A stretch of 64,000 nt of DNA, taken from assembly GCA_002794785.1 (NCBI GenBank), contig NBBA01000003.1, positions 2,416,716 through 2,480,715 of the forward strand, given 5' to 3'. Numbering within the stretch: position 1 is the stretch's first letter; every line of letters starts with the position of its first letter. The notes beneath the pieces are model-generated. The model searched no databases and was not told the origin of the DNA. It saw only the letters and a list, made by a program, of their open reading frames with translations. Positions 12,901 to 24,747 of the stretch are shown here, piece by piece. This DNA comes from Coniferiporia sulphurascens. Lineage: Eukaryota; Basidiomycota; Agaricomycetes; Hymenochaetales; Hymenochaetaceae. Both the position numbers and the translations under genes were made by a program.

Positions 12901-15900
12901 ATCGGACGAGTGTTATATTTCTCAAAATTGGTCATATAGTACCTGCACAGCCTAAATCACTGCTTTTTCAAAAGCCAACTCTACGACGTTTGAGGGGGCT
13001 TTTCCGTTGAGTATCGTGCAACGGGTGAGTAATTACTTACTCTCGGTAGGATTAATGTACACAAAGAACAAATACAGCTTTCGGCAATGCCTAGTGCCTT
13101 GTTCAGTCGCAGAAATAGTGGTGAAACATGGTTTTGAAAGGCACAGCGTTTACTTTACTTGCCTTGTGATGATAACACGGTAAGCATTGTGCCGGTACCG
13201 AATCCACCACTTTTACCTTTGCGAGATTGACTCGTGCATGAATTCTGTAACGTCGGAGTCGGGGAAAAGGGGTTTCAAGCGCGCCACATCCCGCAGAGCT
13301 ACGAGTGTATATCCGAGCTATAAATTTCTCTCCGGGTTACATCAACATTCAGTGTTCACAGGATAGGGCCGATTCCCTCACTCTCCGTTCAAGTCCGGAG
13401 GCGCAGCCGATCTCTTTACCGCCACGCGCCTCCACGTGAGATCGCGCTGCGCGTGGCCGGGTTTAGAAGAGTTTTCACACGCCAAGAGGAACCGAGCTTA
13501 ATATAGGCCCGGCGCGTCCATACGCTCGAATGCCAGGTGTTTGCTCCTGCGTAACGGTTTAGGATACGGTCATGTGCCGTGTACAATGTCCGCAGCACCC
13601 TTTTGAAGGGTCAGACACTTTTCCCGAAGGCCTTCGGCCACATGACGCAATTTGATACTCCCCCGCAATTGAATTGCACTTCATTTTCTTGTGTCTGCAT
13701 AAATAGACCTAGTCGTATGGTACATCAATTCTTCTCGGGCATTGACTTCATCCGTGTAACGTTTTTTTTGATTGACGCTTCTCTGGTCCTATATATGCAC
13801 TTTTGGTCGCTCTGAAACATTCCGTAGAAACTCTCGGAAAATAAACCTTGCGTCCCCTTTCAATATAGCAGATCAAAATTTCGCGTCTAGACACTAACAA
13901 AATCCATCGGTCAGTGTACGAGCCCGTCGCGTCATCGCGATGTGGGAACACGTGCGGTGCATTCCCCAGAAAACAAGTCATCATCGTGCCATCCTCAGGC
14001 CACATAAGCTTTATCCTGAGGCCTATCTTTTTGTCTTTTACCTCAGCCCATAGAGATACAGAATCGACTATCAAATTATGCGTATAGCCAGAAAATACAC
14101 CAGAGCCACCTGTCGTATGCGGAGATTGTCTGGGTAAACTTCTCAAGTTTTCGTCGCAATATATACGATCTGTGTCGTGGCTGGGTTTTATAGCGAATAA
14201 AGTGGCGAAGAAGTATTCAAATACAATCGTATCACTTGCTTATATGTTAAAATTATCCTATCAATCCAAAGCCAAAGTCTAATAAACAACAGCAAACGAA
14301 TACATACAATTAACAAAAATATTCGCATACTCTTCCATTTGGAGCGAGTAATACTTTTTTTTTCTTTACACCGCTCGCCAAGCCTTTCGTCATTAATATT
14401 CGTTCAATTTTGCCTTGACATGGATGATGCGCAGCAGAAGAGACTTTTTGAATTGTACATATTAAGCACGTGATACACTTAGTCAGGTCGTCTATTTACC
14501 AATACAGCGACAAACGAAGATCAAACCTAACTATCTCAGAGAAAATATTCGACTTCGTGAATGCTATGCAATCCGCAGCTATAGAACGCTGTGCTGCCCC
14601 TAACTGTAATATGGAGTGATATGGAGCGCGTTTTCTGAAGCTTCTTCGCCGCGATCGCTACGCCTTGATATGAAAGGTGCCTGTTGACTAATCAAGTTTA
14701 CGGCGCAACAGGCGATCCAGTCGGACGCGCATCTTGCGCTCATCATTAATGTCAATTAGGCGCACTTCGCGCTCCACTTGTACATACTCATACTAACAAT
14801 TGACTCAAATTAAAGTTTAAGGAAATCTATGGTCTGGCTGAGTGGCAGTGCGGCACACTGCCGAATCTGCAGATGCCCTATTTTGGAGTTAGTTTTAAAT
14901 AGATTCGAGCTATGGACTCACGAGATTACGTGAGGAAGTGCCCCAATTGCATCGCGCCCTCGCGGATGACTTAGGGCAACTGCAGACAAGCAAACATCTA
15001 GCGCAGAGGGGATAAGTGGGTACCAAATCCGACAAAGCCCAGCAGCCGATCCGATGCTTCGTGTACACAGCAGTAACTTGAAACTTAGCCCCACTGCGTT
15101 GAGAGTGTGCGCATCTTGACATGAAGTGTTTATGCAGCTGCGGTACAGTCAGCGCGACTAGGGTAGTAGAAATGGAACAAATTCCCACGCCTGTATCTTT
15201 ATTGATCTCTTGGGGAGGAGCCCGCACAAATCGGCCACTTGTCAGTTTTCGTCACGATGTAGTAAGTTCATAGGATCATTGTCCTGAACTCCGAGTCACA
15301 TGCAAAACATTACTCGACACGGCGCGGGTCCACAGATCGGCCACTTGAAGCTGTTTAGTCCGTCAAGAGGTAAGCCTCTTAATTCCGTCACAGTCTTTCT
15401 AGATACCATCTTGGTGACGATTTGACTCGATGAGGACCTCAGTGTCATTTCCGTTTTCTTTTGCCGTCTTAGTCATGAAACGGCGATACTGCGGAAAAGA
15501 CCGGATCGGAGCACGTGACTACCGGACACGGCGCTAAAACCGAACCCAAAAATTTCGGCCCACGGACTACGTATCCTTCAACAAGATTACAAGCCAAGCT
15601 GAGACTGAATGACACACCCACCTTCCCCGATCACCCGTATCGCTTTCCCAGATATGCGGGAAGCTACTAGTGGTTCGGTTTCAAGTTCGATGACTCCTTG
15701 CCGGCCGTGCCCGATGAGCCATGTTTTTACTTTGGTTCGGGGCGGTCAAAGGCGAAGTCAGTGAAAGGCACTTCGGGGTGTCTCTATCTCGTTTCACCGA
15801 CTCTTTGCAACCTGTGGCAGCACTGGTGGAGACCCGTATATTGCTGCGTCGGGCCGTCCTTTCCATACTGAACGACGGCCAGTTGGAGTGACCGGGCTTA

Positions 15901-16103
15901 CCGATCCTCATCACAGCTAGCAAAATGTCGTCAACAAACGTTGACTGCGAGCACCGCATCGCCTTGTATGTCCGTCTGGATCTCTGACTCGTTGACCGCC
16001 TATTCGTATAAAGTGGACCCGCTCCATTGGCGTCATTTGTTGCGTTATAACTTTCACTACTTGTACGCTCCTGCTCGACGACTTGAACATATCGAATAAT
16101 TCA
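9901..16103. other. Gene-poor stretch of about 6 kb
   Basis: No gene could be supported. The open frames here (for example 10413-11299 on both strands, 12446-12823 plus, 12667-12891 minus, 13748-14146 minus, 14910-15227 minus, 15681-16201 minus) lack recognisable domains and overlap one another. The minus frame at 12667-12891 has a hydrophobic stretch (GLLGMLIIPVLFDISAIV) and could be a remnant of a membrane-protein gene, but nothing flanking it supports this. Confidence 0.45.
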
Positions 16104-18615
16104 ATGTCCTCTTTCACAAAGGAAGGTTCTCCACAGCTGCAACGGGGGAAAGCCTGTCTTAGCTGCAGGTATGTGCTTGCACTTGCAAAACTTGTTCGCA
16201 ATGCATCTCATGTATCTCTCTTTTACACATTGGCTAGACGTCGAAAAATGGTATGTACAATACTTAACCTCTCCCGCTCCATGTCCCCCCTGGAACCAGA
16301 CTGCTCGCAAGATTGTCTGCCTTGTGTTTTTTTGGCGCAGAATAAGGTCCCTAGATGGAAAAGGGGAGGAAATGGCCGGTGACTACGGTAATGGCACTAG
16401 AAACAATGTCAATACCTTGCACCCTGTCAATTGGGATGGAATTAGTCGGTGGGACGGTTTTATCCTTTGGCCAACAACTCTCACTCGCTCCGAAAATACT
16501 AGATCATGTAATTAAAGACATTCCTGGTATCAGACTTAGAACCGTCCCCCCCCTCCCCCCCGAGCAGTCTGGTGAAGGGGTTCCATTCCGTTTTTTCGCA
16601 TATTGATGGCCTAATTAACAGAGATGTGATGGTGCACGTCCTTACTGTACACAATGTGTACGCGGGAACCGTGCCGAGGACTGTGAGTATACAGACAACC
16701 AGGGCCGCACCCGCACCCAGATCCTTGAAGAGAATATTGCAATTCTCCAAGCACGTGTGGAGGAACTCGAGGGTCCTAGTGGGGCCCAGTCAATACTTCT
16801 ACGCGATCCATATGAAGCCTACCGGCAAGCGAACCCGGATATTAACACAAGCGGAGGCTCAAATTTGACGCTTGCCATTCCCTCAAGGCCAGGTTCCGTA
16901 CCTGCTGTCATGCCTTGGTGGGAGTTTGAGGAACCGCCTGCGGAGATAACCGATATGCTGTAAATTACTCCTTTATGCTGTGACAACAACGGTATTGACT
17001 CTTTTTCCCGCCTCCAGTGTTAATACTTTCCTACCGCACGCCATTCCTCTGGGATTTGCACTGAGTATCACACGTTTTCGCAGAGCGCTCCATCTCCCGA
17101 CCCTTCACCCATCGCGTCCTCATCCTGCGCTATTACACACAATTTTCCTGTGGGCGCTCCGTCTGTCGCGGACACCTGAACTTATGCAGCACGAGAGCTT
17201 GTACCTCCAGCGTGCGATCCTCGCATTACAAGACGCGCTTGGTGGAAGCCCGGACCTAGACGTGCGTTCTCAGTTCATTCCTAAAGCCTATTTGAGGCAA
17301 GGAACACTGATACTAAAAAACAAAACAGGCCCCATCGCTCGCCCAGCGACGTGTACATGCAATGCAAGCCGAAGTCTTACTTGCACAGTACTTTTTCAGC
17401 CTCGGACGTCTTTTGGAAGGGAGATATCATGCCAATGCAGCTGTTTCTCTCGCAGTGAGCTGCGGGCTGCATCGCACAACCCTTGATTCTGTCCGCGCCG
17501 TCGCATCCTCCCCCATTTCTAGTACTGGAATTGCTGCTCAGCTTCCTGTTGTCAGAACGAGTTTGTTCGAGCTTGCACCCGCACGTGATATGCTTGAGTT
17601 GGGAGAGCGCATCCGTGTATTTTGGGAGGTGTATAATGTGGATAGATGCTGGAGCGCCGCACTCGGAGCGCCCTGCGTGCTCGCAGACGAAGCTGCGCTC
17701 GGCACTCAAATCGATACGCCGTGGCCTCAGGACATTGAAGAGTACGAACAGGTGTGAATAGTTATTCTGGGTCGATTATTCGTGCACTGATTTCATACTC
17801 CACCCTGTTGATTAGGCGACTGTCCCACCAACATCTTCTAGAGGGACGGGAACGAGAACTGTGCAACGCTTTTTGTCTGATACTAGTAGCTCCGCTCAAT
17901 CTCAGCCTTCTAGAGATGATTCTCATGCAGCCCTCCGCGCGAAGGCGTCCGCATTATACGAGCGCGCAGCCAGACTCATGTCACTGTGGAACGCAGGTAC
18001 TTCATATATGCATACTTTTGTAAGACAAACGGATAACCGACATCCTGATTTTTCATTAGCTACGCCGCAGAGCCAAGCTCAAGAACGCATCCTAGAAGAC
18101 ATGAGGATACTCGCGCAATCGATTACACAATTTGCGCGTAGCCTCGTTTCATTAGATCAATATGCTGCGCTTGATATGGAATACCTCGTCGTGCATGGCC
18201 TTGTACATGCTGCAATGATCACCCTGCACTCCGCTCGCGCATCCGTGGCTCCAGCCGGAGATATGAGCGCGACCAATTCGGCACTTACGCACGCAACCGA
18301 AGCCTTGAAAGTCCTAGAGAAAGCCATTACTCTAGGGGAGGGCTCAAGTCTCTTGGATCCCATCCTCAGTGTAAGTAAAGAATGACTCCATCCTCCGCAA
18401 AAACGGACGAATTCATAAAACATCGGTATAATCAGATCATTGGCCTGTCTGCTGCGCAAGTCTTCGTTCTGGAGCTGAGTCGTATGCAACGTCTTCAGGT
18501 AACAACTCAAGCAACACGCAACCGTATTGAAGCTCTGCGTGTGAACGTCGATCGAATTCTGGAAGCACTGCGACTCGGCGCGGGCTCGATTGGTAACTGT
18601 CCCATATTCAGTTAG
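16104..18615 (+). CDS. Zn2Cys6 transcription factor with fungal-specific TF domain (paralogue 1)
   Basis: Nuclear DNA-binding regulator. Exon 1 (16104-16168) reads MSSFTKEGSPQLQRGKACLSC. Exon 2 is a 13-nt microexon (16238-16250) giving RRRKM. Exon 3 starts at 16622 with RCDGARPYCTQC and continues VRGNRAEDCEYTD. The joined cluster is C-x2-C-x6-C-x6-C-x2-C-x6-C, a complete binuclear zinc cluster. A coiled-coil linker follows (RTQILEENIAILQARVEELE), then MPWWEFEEPP. Later exons (17018-17261, 17329-17751, 17816 onwards) carry the fungal TF middle homology region, including HAMQAEVLLAQYFFSLGRLL, LGERIRVFWEVYNVDRCWSAALG and TPWPQDIEEYEQV. The last exon ends CPIFS with TAG at 18613-18615. Intron 2 is 371 nt, far longer than the other introns. 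The paralogue at 20693-22708 is convergent. Target genes cannot be read from the sequence. Confidence 0.88.
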
Positions 18616-19245
18616 TTTTCTTTATTTTTGTATTGGAAAAGATTGCCGTGCAGCTGTAACTGATGGTTTTTGGTCATGTAGCTCAACAAATACCTAAAAT
18701 CGAGGATTCGCTCCGCAACCTTTAGATTCAAGTTGGTCAACTCGGATCACTCATTAGAACCTCGTTTATGGGATTGTATAAGTTTCCATATTATAGTTGT
18801 CTTTAGAACGACAGATATGATAACTTATGTAATGGAAGGATATCATCACGCACTGGTGGCGTATTAACGCAAGTTGGTTTAGTCTATTTATAAGAAACTT
18901 CCGTCGTAGATTTCGCCAAGATTCGCATCTCTATAGCGTCTTTAATAATTACTATCGTTGCCCGAAAGGAGCAGCAAGCTCCGGTTCAGCCTAAAGTATG
19001 GACTAAATAGATCGCCTTTCTTTTTCCGGTATCTAATTCACACCCCGCTCTTTACTGTTGTCTTTTGTCTACTATGTATATGCGATCCTCACGTTCGATG
19101 TACGAGCACCGTGACTGAGGTGCGCTATTTCCATCCATACTTTTTTTTAGTTTACTTACTTACCCAAGTACTTGGCATTTGTTAGGTACTTACTGGTTTC
19201 ATCTGATGCTTTATATATGAGTGCTGGGTATTTTTTTTGAATTGA
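18616..19245. other. Intergenic sequence 3' of paralogue 1
   Basis: AT-rich, no supported gene. The left target-site duplication of a truncated LINE begins at 19246. Confidence 0.5.
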
Positions 19246-19261
19246 ATGCAGTATTGTGCAT
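19246..19261. repeat. Left target-site duplication of the truncated LINE
   Basis: ATGCAGTATTGTGCAT, identical to 20034-20049. Confidence 0.9.
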
Positions 19262-20033
19262 TTGCAGACATTCTCGCCACGGGTATTGCTGACAACCCTC
19301 CCCCGGACACTTCCCCGTTTCCGCCCACTGTTCGCTTCCTTCACGAAGTCACCTCCTCTTCAGTACTTATCAAGTGGAAAGCCGACTGGGCCTCTGCCTG
19401 TCATCGCCTCAAAGGGTCTTCAGACACCCACTCTATGGGCACCAATCTCACCCCCTTCACTAAACTGACTGCCCTTATGCAGAACCTCACACTTGGCCGC
19501 CGCACTAAGTGCAAAGTTTTCCGGACCCTCCCAGGTCACACCGGCTTTGGCGCATACTTTGGACGTATTCTGGGACATGACCCTCTGTGCCCTTTCTGCC
19601 GGGTTTCTGAGACTAGAGCCCATCTCTTACTCTCTTGCCCACACACCCTCGCCGCCTGTCACACGGTGTGGAAGACTCCCTTACCCTCCACAGAAGCTGA
19701 ATGGTTCTCCAAAGATGGGCTCCTGCTACTTTCCTCTTTTCTAGACTCTCACCCCACCTTCGAGGCAGAGCCCATCCTCGTCTTCGACCCCAGTGGCCCT
19801 ACCATTGTACACGTTTCCGAGTCAGGCTTTGCCATAGGCAACTGAACGAAACACAACACTTCTTTAGACGCTGCCCTCACGACAGCCCCCCTCTCTGCTT
19901 CTAGCACCCTGCTATTATTGTACACTTTATAACAACTACCATCTCACTCAATACAGGGGCCTAAAGGCCCCTGGAGCATATTTTGTACTAGATAGTCATG
20001 ACACACTATAGAAATGCATTCAAAAAAAAAAAA
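19262..20033 (+). mobile_element. 5'-truncated Tad1-like LINE fragment with poly(A) and 16-bp target-site duplication
   Basis: An open frame from about 19246 to 19845 encodes the C-terminal tail of a LINE ORF2 protein. It includes a basic segment, GFGAYFGRILG and a zinc-binding pattern C-P-F-C-x6-AHLLLSCPH, as found after the RNase H domain in Tad1-clade elements. The 3' untranslated region ends in an A-run (about 20022-20034). The 16-bp sequence ATGCAGTATTGTGCAT occurs just before the fragment (19246-19261) and just after its poly(A) (20034-20049). This is the hallmark of target-primed reverse transcription followed by early termination. The element has lost its endonuclease, RT and most of RNase H. 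It is a different lineage from the LINE at 30794-37491, since the tail sequences differ substantially. Confidence 0.85.
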
Positions 20034-20049
20034 ATGCAGTATTGTGCAT
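20034..20049. repeat. Right target-site duplication of the truncated LINE
   Basis: ATGCAGTATTGTGCAT directly after the A-run. The first A could belong to the poly(A). Confidence 0.9.
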
Positions 20050-20692
20050 CCCTGTGGGATTAGTGTTATCTAACAAAAAAGGGATATATATGGATGTGGC
20101 AAGAGAGGCCTCTCATTTCGGACATTAATACGTAAGCCGTACTGTATCTGGATCGCAGAAATCTTGATGAGGTTCCCACGACGCAGGGATCCCAGATTCT
20201 CTACCGTGACTAATCCCTGCGGGATCCCTGCATCACTGCGAGATCCCTGCATGCCTGTGGGATACACTTCCTTAACCGGATGTAAATCCTTCATAAGCGG
20301 TTCCGACGGCACAAATCGCACACTACCCACTTGACGTACGAGATGTCCATCTTCCGAAAAGCGTTCCTTGTGAAACCTTATTTCTCCCCTTGTCATCCGT
20401 TCCCGAAATATCACCATTGATAATATGAGTCTACACGTAGGTATTTTGAGCCGGAGGTTGCATAATCTGACTAAATGACTAAATCTTCGCAAAGCAATCC
20501 CGAAGGAGTCGGTGAAATGTTTTAGTTAAGAATCTAATTCAAAAGTCTAGCATGCTTATAGAGCCGGCAGTAGATCCGATACAGGCGGCTTAAATAGTCA
20601 TGGTCCTGCGCATCTCCAGAAGATATTCCAGCTGCGAGGCTGCGGGAAATTGAAATTGTTTAAGTGAGATTGTTTAAATCGAGTGGATATTA
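20050..20692. other. Intergenic sequence downstream of paralogue 2
   Basis: An open minus-strand frame at 20070-20492 (140 codons) has no recognisable domain. A short reiterated motif, TCCCTGCGGGATCCCTGCATCACTGCGAGATCC-like, lies near 20210-20265. No gene supported. Confidence 0.4.
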
Positions 20693-22708
20693 TCACACAC
20701 AAAAGATAGGATAGACAGGTGCCAGCTCCTCCAATAGACGTATCACCCGATCTAGCTCAGCAACAAGCACCGTAAGCTGGGTAGCATAATCAGACCCATG
20801 CGGGTTCTGTGATATATTGCGAAGCCGTGAAATTTCTTCCATGATCACTTTACTGGAAACAACAAAGCAGGTCTAGGTCTGACATGTATCACATTCAACG
20901 ACTAGAAGAGATCATAAAGCACCTACTAGGGAAAGTGGCTCAAAAAAATTAAAGTCTCCTTTGATAAAGTTGCCGAGCAGAACAGCGATACAACGTGACG
21001 CCTGTACGCAACGTGTGTACGAGTTAAAGTCTTTTCGAGCATTGCATTCGTGCAGGCGTACGAAAGCCAGGTAAGTCATTGCATATATAGGGACGAAACG
21101 CGCCTTCAGCACAGGTGTGGCGTTGACGTTCGAGTCGAAAGGAGCGAGGGAAGAAATGAATGAGGAAGCCATTGAGTCTATCAACCGAATTTCCTCATCT
21201 AAACCCGTTAGCATGCAGCTTACTAGATGGAGGATTATATATAAAAACTCACCGGGTTCAGCGTGTATCATACACTGAGAAGCACGCTCGCACAGGATAC
21301 TCGCTTTTACGGTTAGCGCGGAATAGCCAAGATTCGGAGTCCATTCCTCTTGCTCATTTGGAGCGTGCACTAATGACTGTGCTAATTCAGATATTATATG
21401 TGTAACGTTTCCCTTGAGCTCGTGCATAAGATGTATTCACTTTTCAAAGAATCACAGTGAAAAACTTCTACCTGGGCGTATTCTTCCGGCGTGAGTGGCA
21501 GCGGCGTCGTGATCGTTACCCGTGAGTCCCCCTCCAAGGAGATTATGGCTGGTTTCCCATTGTGTGTCGCCCACATTCTATCCAGACAAAATGCTTTCCA
21601 GAAAACGGATATGCGTTCCCCCTCCTCTATGGCGTCCACACTCACCACATTATTATGCACTTGTACCGTCTGAGGAACTATGTTGTTCATCCCAAAAGCT
21701 AACGCAAGACGCACGGCCGCGCTGACATGGTATTCTACTTCAAGCGTACGCCCTGACGCAAAAAGGTATGTTGCAAGGAGTATTTCGGCTTGTACGGCAT
21801 GTAAGCTCCTTTGAAGCGCTTGCGACCCGAATTCCTGTGATGCGAGGTTTTCAGTAGCTCGCTCAAAGAAAGCGTGTTCAATTTCCGTCGTGGAAATGTC
21901 AGCCGAACGAGAGAGTCGTATTGCCCACAGATAAACTGTGCTGACAAGGGCGGGATTCGGGTATGCCATGTCAGATATGGGGAGGAGGAGCGCCGTAAGG
22001 AAACGTTCGCTGTTGAGTACCCAACCTGTCTGATAGTTGTACTGCTTGAAAATATTGAGGCTACCAATTCCTAAAATAAATGGGACAAAAATTACAATAT
22101 TTACGGGGAGGCACAGCATTTGAGAAAGCGGGAGAGGAGGTACTTCAGCCATCCACCATAATGAAGGAAATCCGACAATCGTTGGGATGTCCTAGAATCG
22201 TAAAGGAAAATTAGCTATGTTTCGCATTTTTGGGGAATGAAGCACGTCATCATTTGCCGTATGTATTCCTACTAAATCATTGGTTATAAGTAAATGCATA
22301 TGAGGAATTGGAGTATAGCCACCACTCATAACACGCTTGGTATGCATATCTTCTAATATTCGAACACGCTTTTGCAAGCGCAAGAGATGTTGTTGTAGGA
22401 CCTGAGTGCGTGTTGGATTAAGGGAGTCGGAATATTCGCAATCGCGCTCCCGTCCTCCTCTAGAGCACTGGACACAAATTGGACGGGCCCCGTCGCATTT
22501 CTGGACATCGACGAGGGAGATAAGTCGGGATCCGACATGTCACTTGTTAGAACTAGAATATTAAAGTATGCTTCCTGACAGTTTTTCTACGCCTAAAATG
22601 TTTAGATTTTTAGTAAAAATGTGCATGAATGGTATGCATAAATCAGTCCTACCTGCAACAAATGCACGCTGTCCCCTTTTGTAGAGGTGTCGGCTTTACG
22701 GAAGACAT
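20693..22708 (-). CDS. Zn2Cys6 transcription factor with fungal-specific TF domain (paralogue 2)
   Basis: Nuclear DNA-binding regulator, convergent with its paralogue at 16104. Exon 1 (22653-22708) reads MSSVKPTPLQKGTACICC. Exon 2 is a 13-nt microexon (22580-22592) giving RRRKT. Exon 3 begins at 22500 with KCDGARPICVQC and continues SRGGRERDCEYSD. All six cysteines of the binuclear zinc cluster are present with C-x2-C-x6-C-x6-C-x2-C-x6-C spacing. A coiled coil follows (RTQVLQQHLLRLQKRVRILED). The middle homology region includes HAVQAEILLATYLFASGRTL, GERISVFWKAFCLDRMWATH and TPLPLTPEEYAQV. The C-terminal exon runs MEEISRLRNISQ to FCV, with TGA at 20693-20695, and matches the end of paralogue 1. 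No broken frame was seen in the parts I translated. Intron 2 is 79 nt here, against 371 nt in paralogue 1. Confidence 0.88.
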
Positions 22709-24747
22709 GTCACCGCCTAAAATATCCTACCTAACGAGCGATGAGGGAATGGACGGGTTGAAAGGGGCAGTTTGGAGTGGGAGGGGTGATTAAAAGACGG
22801 TGCTCTAAGGTTCGATAAATAGGCGTAGTTCTGGGCGCCTCTTATATGCCCTCCATTTGACCCCCTACGCTATCAGTGAAAACTTATGTGAGGTTCGACC
22901 GGGACAAAAGCAAGGACAGAAGGGAAACAAATCCGATTCGGATAGTTGCCAGTGTTTCAAATTATTCTGTGAGAAAGACATCCATACTCCTATGATTGGG
23001 AAGCAACGGCGCTACTGGAGGATGTCAGAAGTATCCTCTGCATCCCTTCGGAATAAGGGCAGCTGGGAAGGTCGCAGTTAGAATAAAAATAGGTGTAACT
23101 GTGAAACCCATGCAAGACGAGAGGAACGGAATTATGCGTCGCGACGGTTTCTGTGAGGAAATCCATCAAGATAAGGGACGTGATAGATTACGGGTGGTAC
23201 TTTTCCGTTTGGTATACTATGTCCCTTTCATAACATTTTTCTTTGCTAGCTAGCCAAAAAAGTGAAACGCACGTTGAGGCCAGTCCGATAGTGTCAATCA
23301 TCCGAGTCCATTATTATAGTGACATTACCTAATATATCCCGGGAATAGCCGTGTGATGCGCCACTCTTGGCCCTATACTATTACCGGAACGGCGCTATTC
23401 ACTCTTTTTCTACGATAATAACCACAATCAAACGAGAGAAAAAAACGTTTGCTGAATAGTGGCGAAGGAAAGCCACAGATTTACAAATCTGTGAGCTAGG
23501 TCCCATCCCAGCACGCCACAGATAGGTATCCGCTATAGGAAATTCGAGTGATTATATCCTTGCCATGCGGCTCCTTGCGTCATAAAGAAAGTTGTATATA
23601 TCACCCCATTTTTCAAAAATGGCTGCACCCTAGATGCACTGCTAAAAATCAGTGAAAGAAAATCCATGGGAAGCTGGTGCAGGGCAACGCGGGGTTTTCC
23701 GGAGAAGAGAAAGGGCAGGATGTCAGGAAGAAGTGAACGGCTTCAAGGTAAACATTAATATTCCGATCCGGCGGGCTTCAACGGTGACGACAATCAAAAA
23801 ATGAGTTTACCCAGCTTTTCCCGCGATTCCCACAGACTGTTGAAATTAACAAGTCGGTAAAGTACCCGCCACCTTAGAACGTTTCCGAATCTCGGTATAT
23901 ACTGTATACGACCGAGATACAAAACGCGTAGTGTATTTATTACTCACAAATGTCAGTAGCCTCAGTTACAAAGAACGATAAGTAATTCAGTATCCAAGCA
24001 ACATGATGTATCAGTAAAAGGATAAGACAGGGTGTCGGCACAAATGCCCCCATGTGCACGTCTCGCATTTTCGTGAACGAACTTACGAATCTTAAGACGG
24101 ACTGTACCCACTGGCCACCTCGACATTGCAATCGCAGACTTCCTCGTCAAATTTACGACCGGTTTTGGCTGGAAACTAAATCAAATTTTTTGATCCTGTA
24201 CCTCAATTTTAGCCTTACTAGACAATCGAGAAGTAAGCAAAATCAAAAATAAGGGCCAATCAAATCAAACGGACGTAGGAACAAGGAATATAATACATGG
24301 GCGCGGCCATGAGAGACGCTTCATCGATTAACGAAACACAAAAAGAAAAAGCCAGGGGGAAAATGAGATGGTAGTGAGTGTGGAGACAGGACTAGTGGAG
24401 CGAAAGATGTGAATTGTATGCCGGTGGTATAATGCTTAGAAGATCCCTTTAACGATAGTAAGGCAAGTCGACACAAAAGAGATTGAAGGTGCCTTATGGA
24501 AACCAATCCGAATCAATAAGTCCTGACAGTGAAAAAAAGAAGCGCAGAAATAGGAAAACGAAATGATAACGAGCGAGTGTAATTCTGCACATAAAGAAAA
24601 AAGAAGGACGTGATGTTATGTGTACAGCGGCGAAAATCACATTTTAGGGAAAGACGACTGAGGAAGGAAGGCATTAGGCGGAGGTAGGGTAAAGAGTCGA
24701 TAACCTAAGAAGACATATAAACAATTGCCTGATTGAGCCAGGGGATG
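22709..24747. other. Intergenic stretch of about 2 kb
   Basis: No supported gene. Short frames at 22857-23253 (plus) and 23940-24150 (minus) have no motif. A tRNA-like string near 23475-23520 was considered and rejected. Confidence 0.5.

Noticed and set aside
14830..14930. tRNA-Ser/Leu-like start TGGCTGAGTGGC followed by a GATTCGAGC string
   Set aside because: No acceptor-stem pairing and no proper anticodon arm or T-arm spacing could be found.
23470..23525. tRNA-like sequence around CCACAGATTTACAAATCTGTG
   Set aside because: It is a simple inverted repeat; the other arms are missing.
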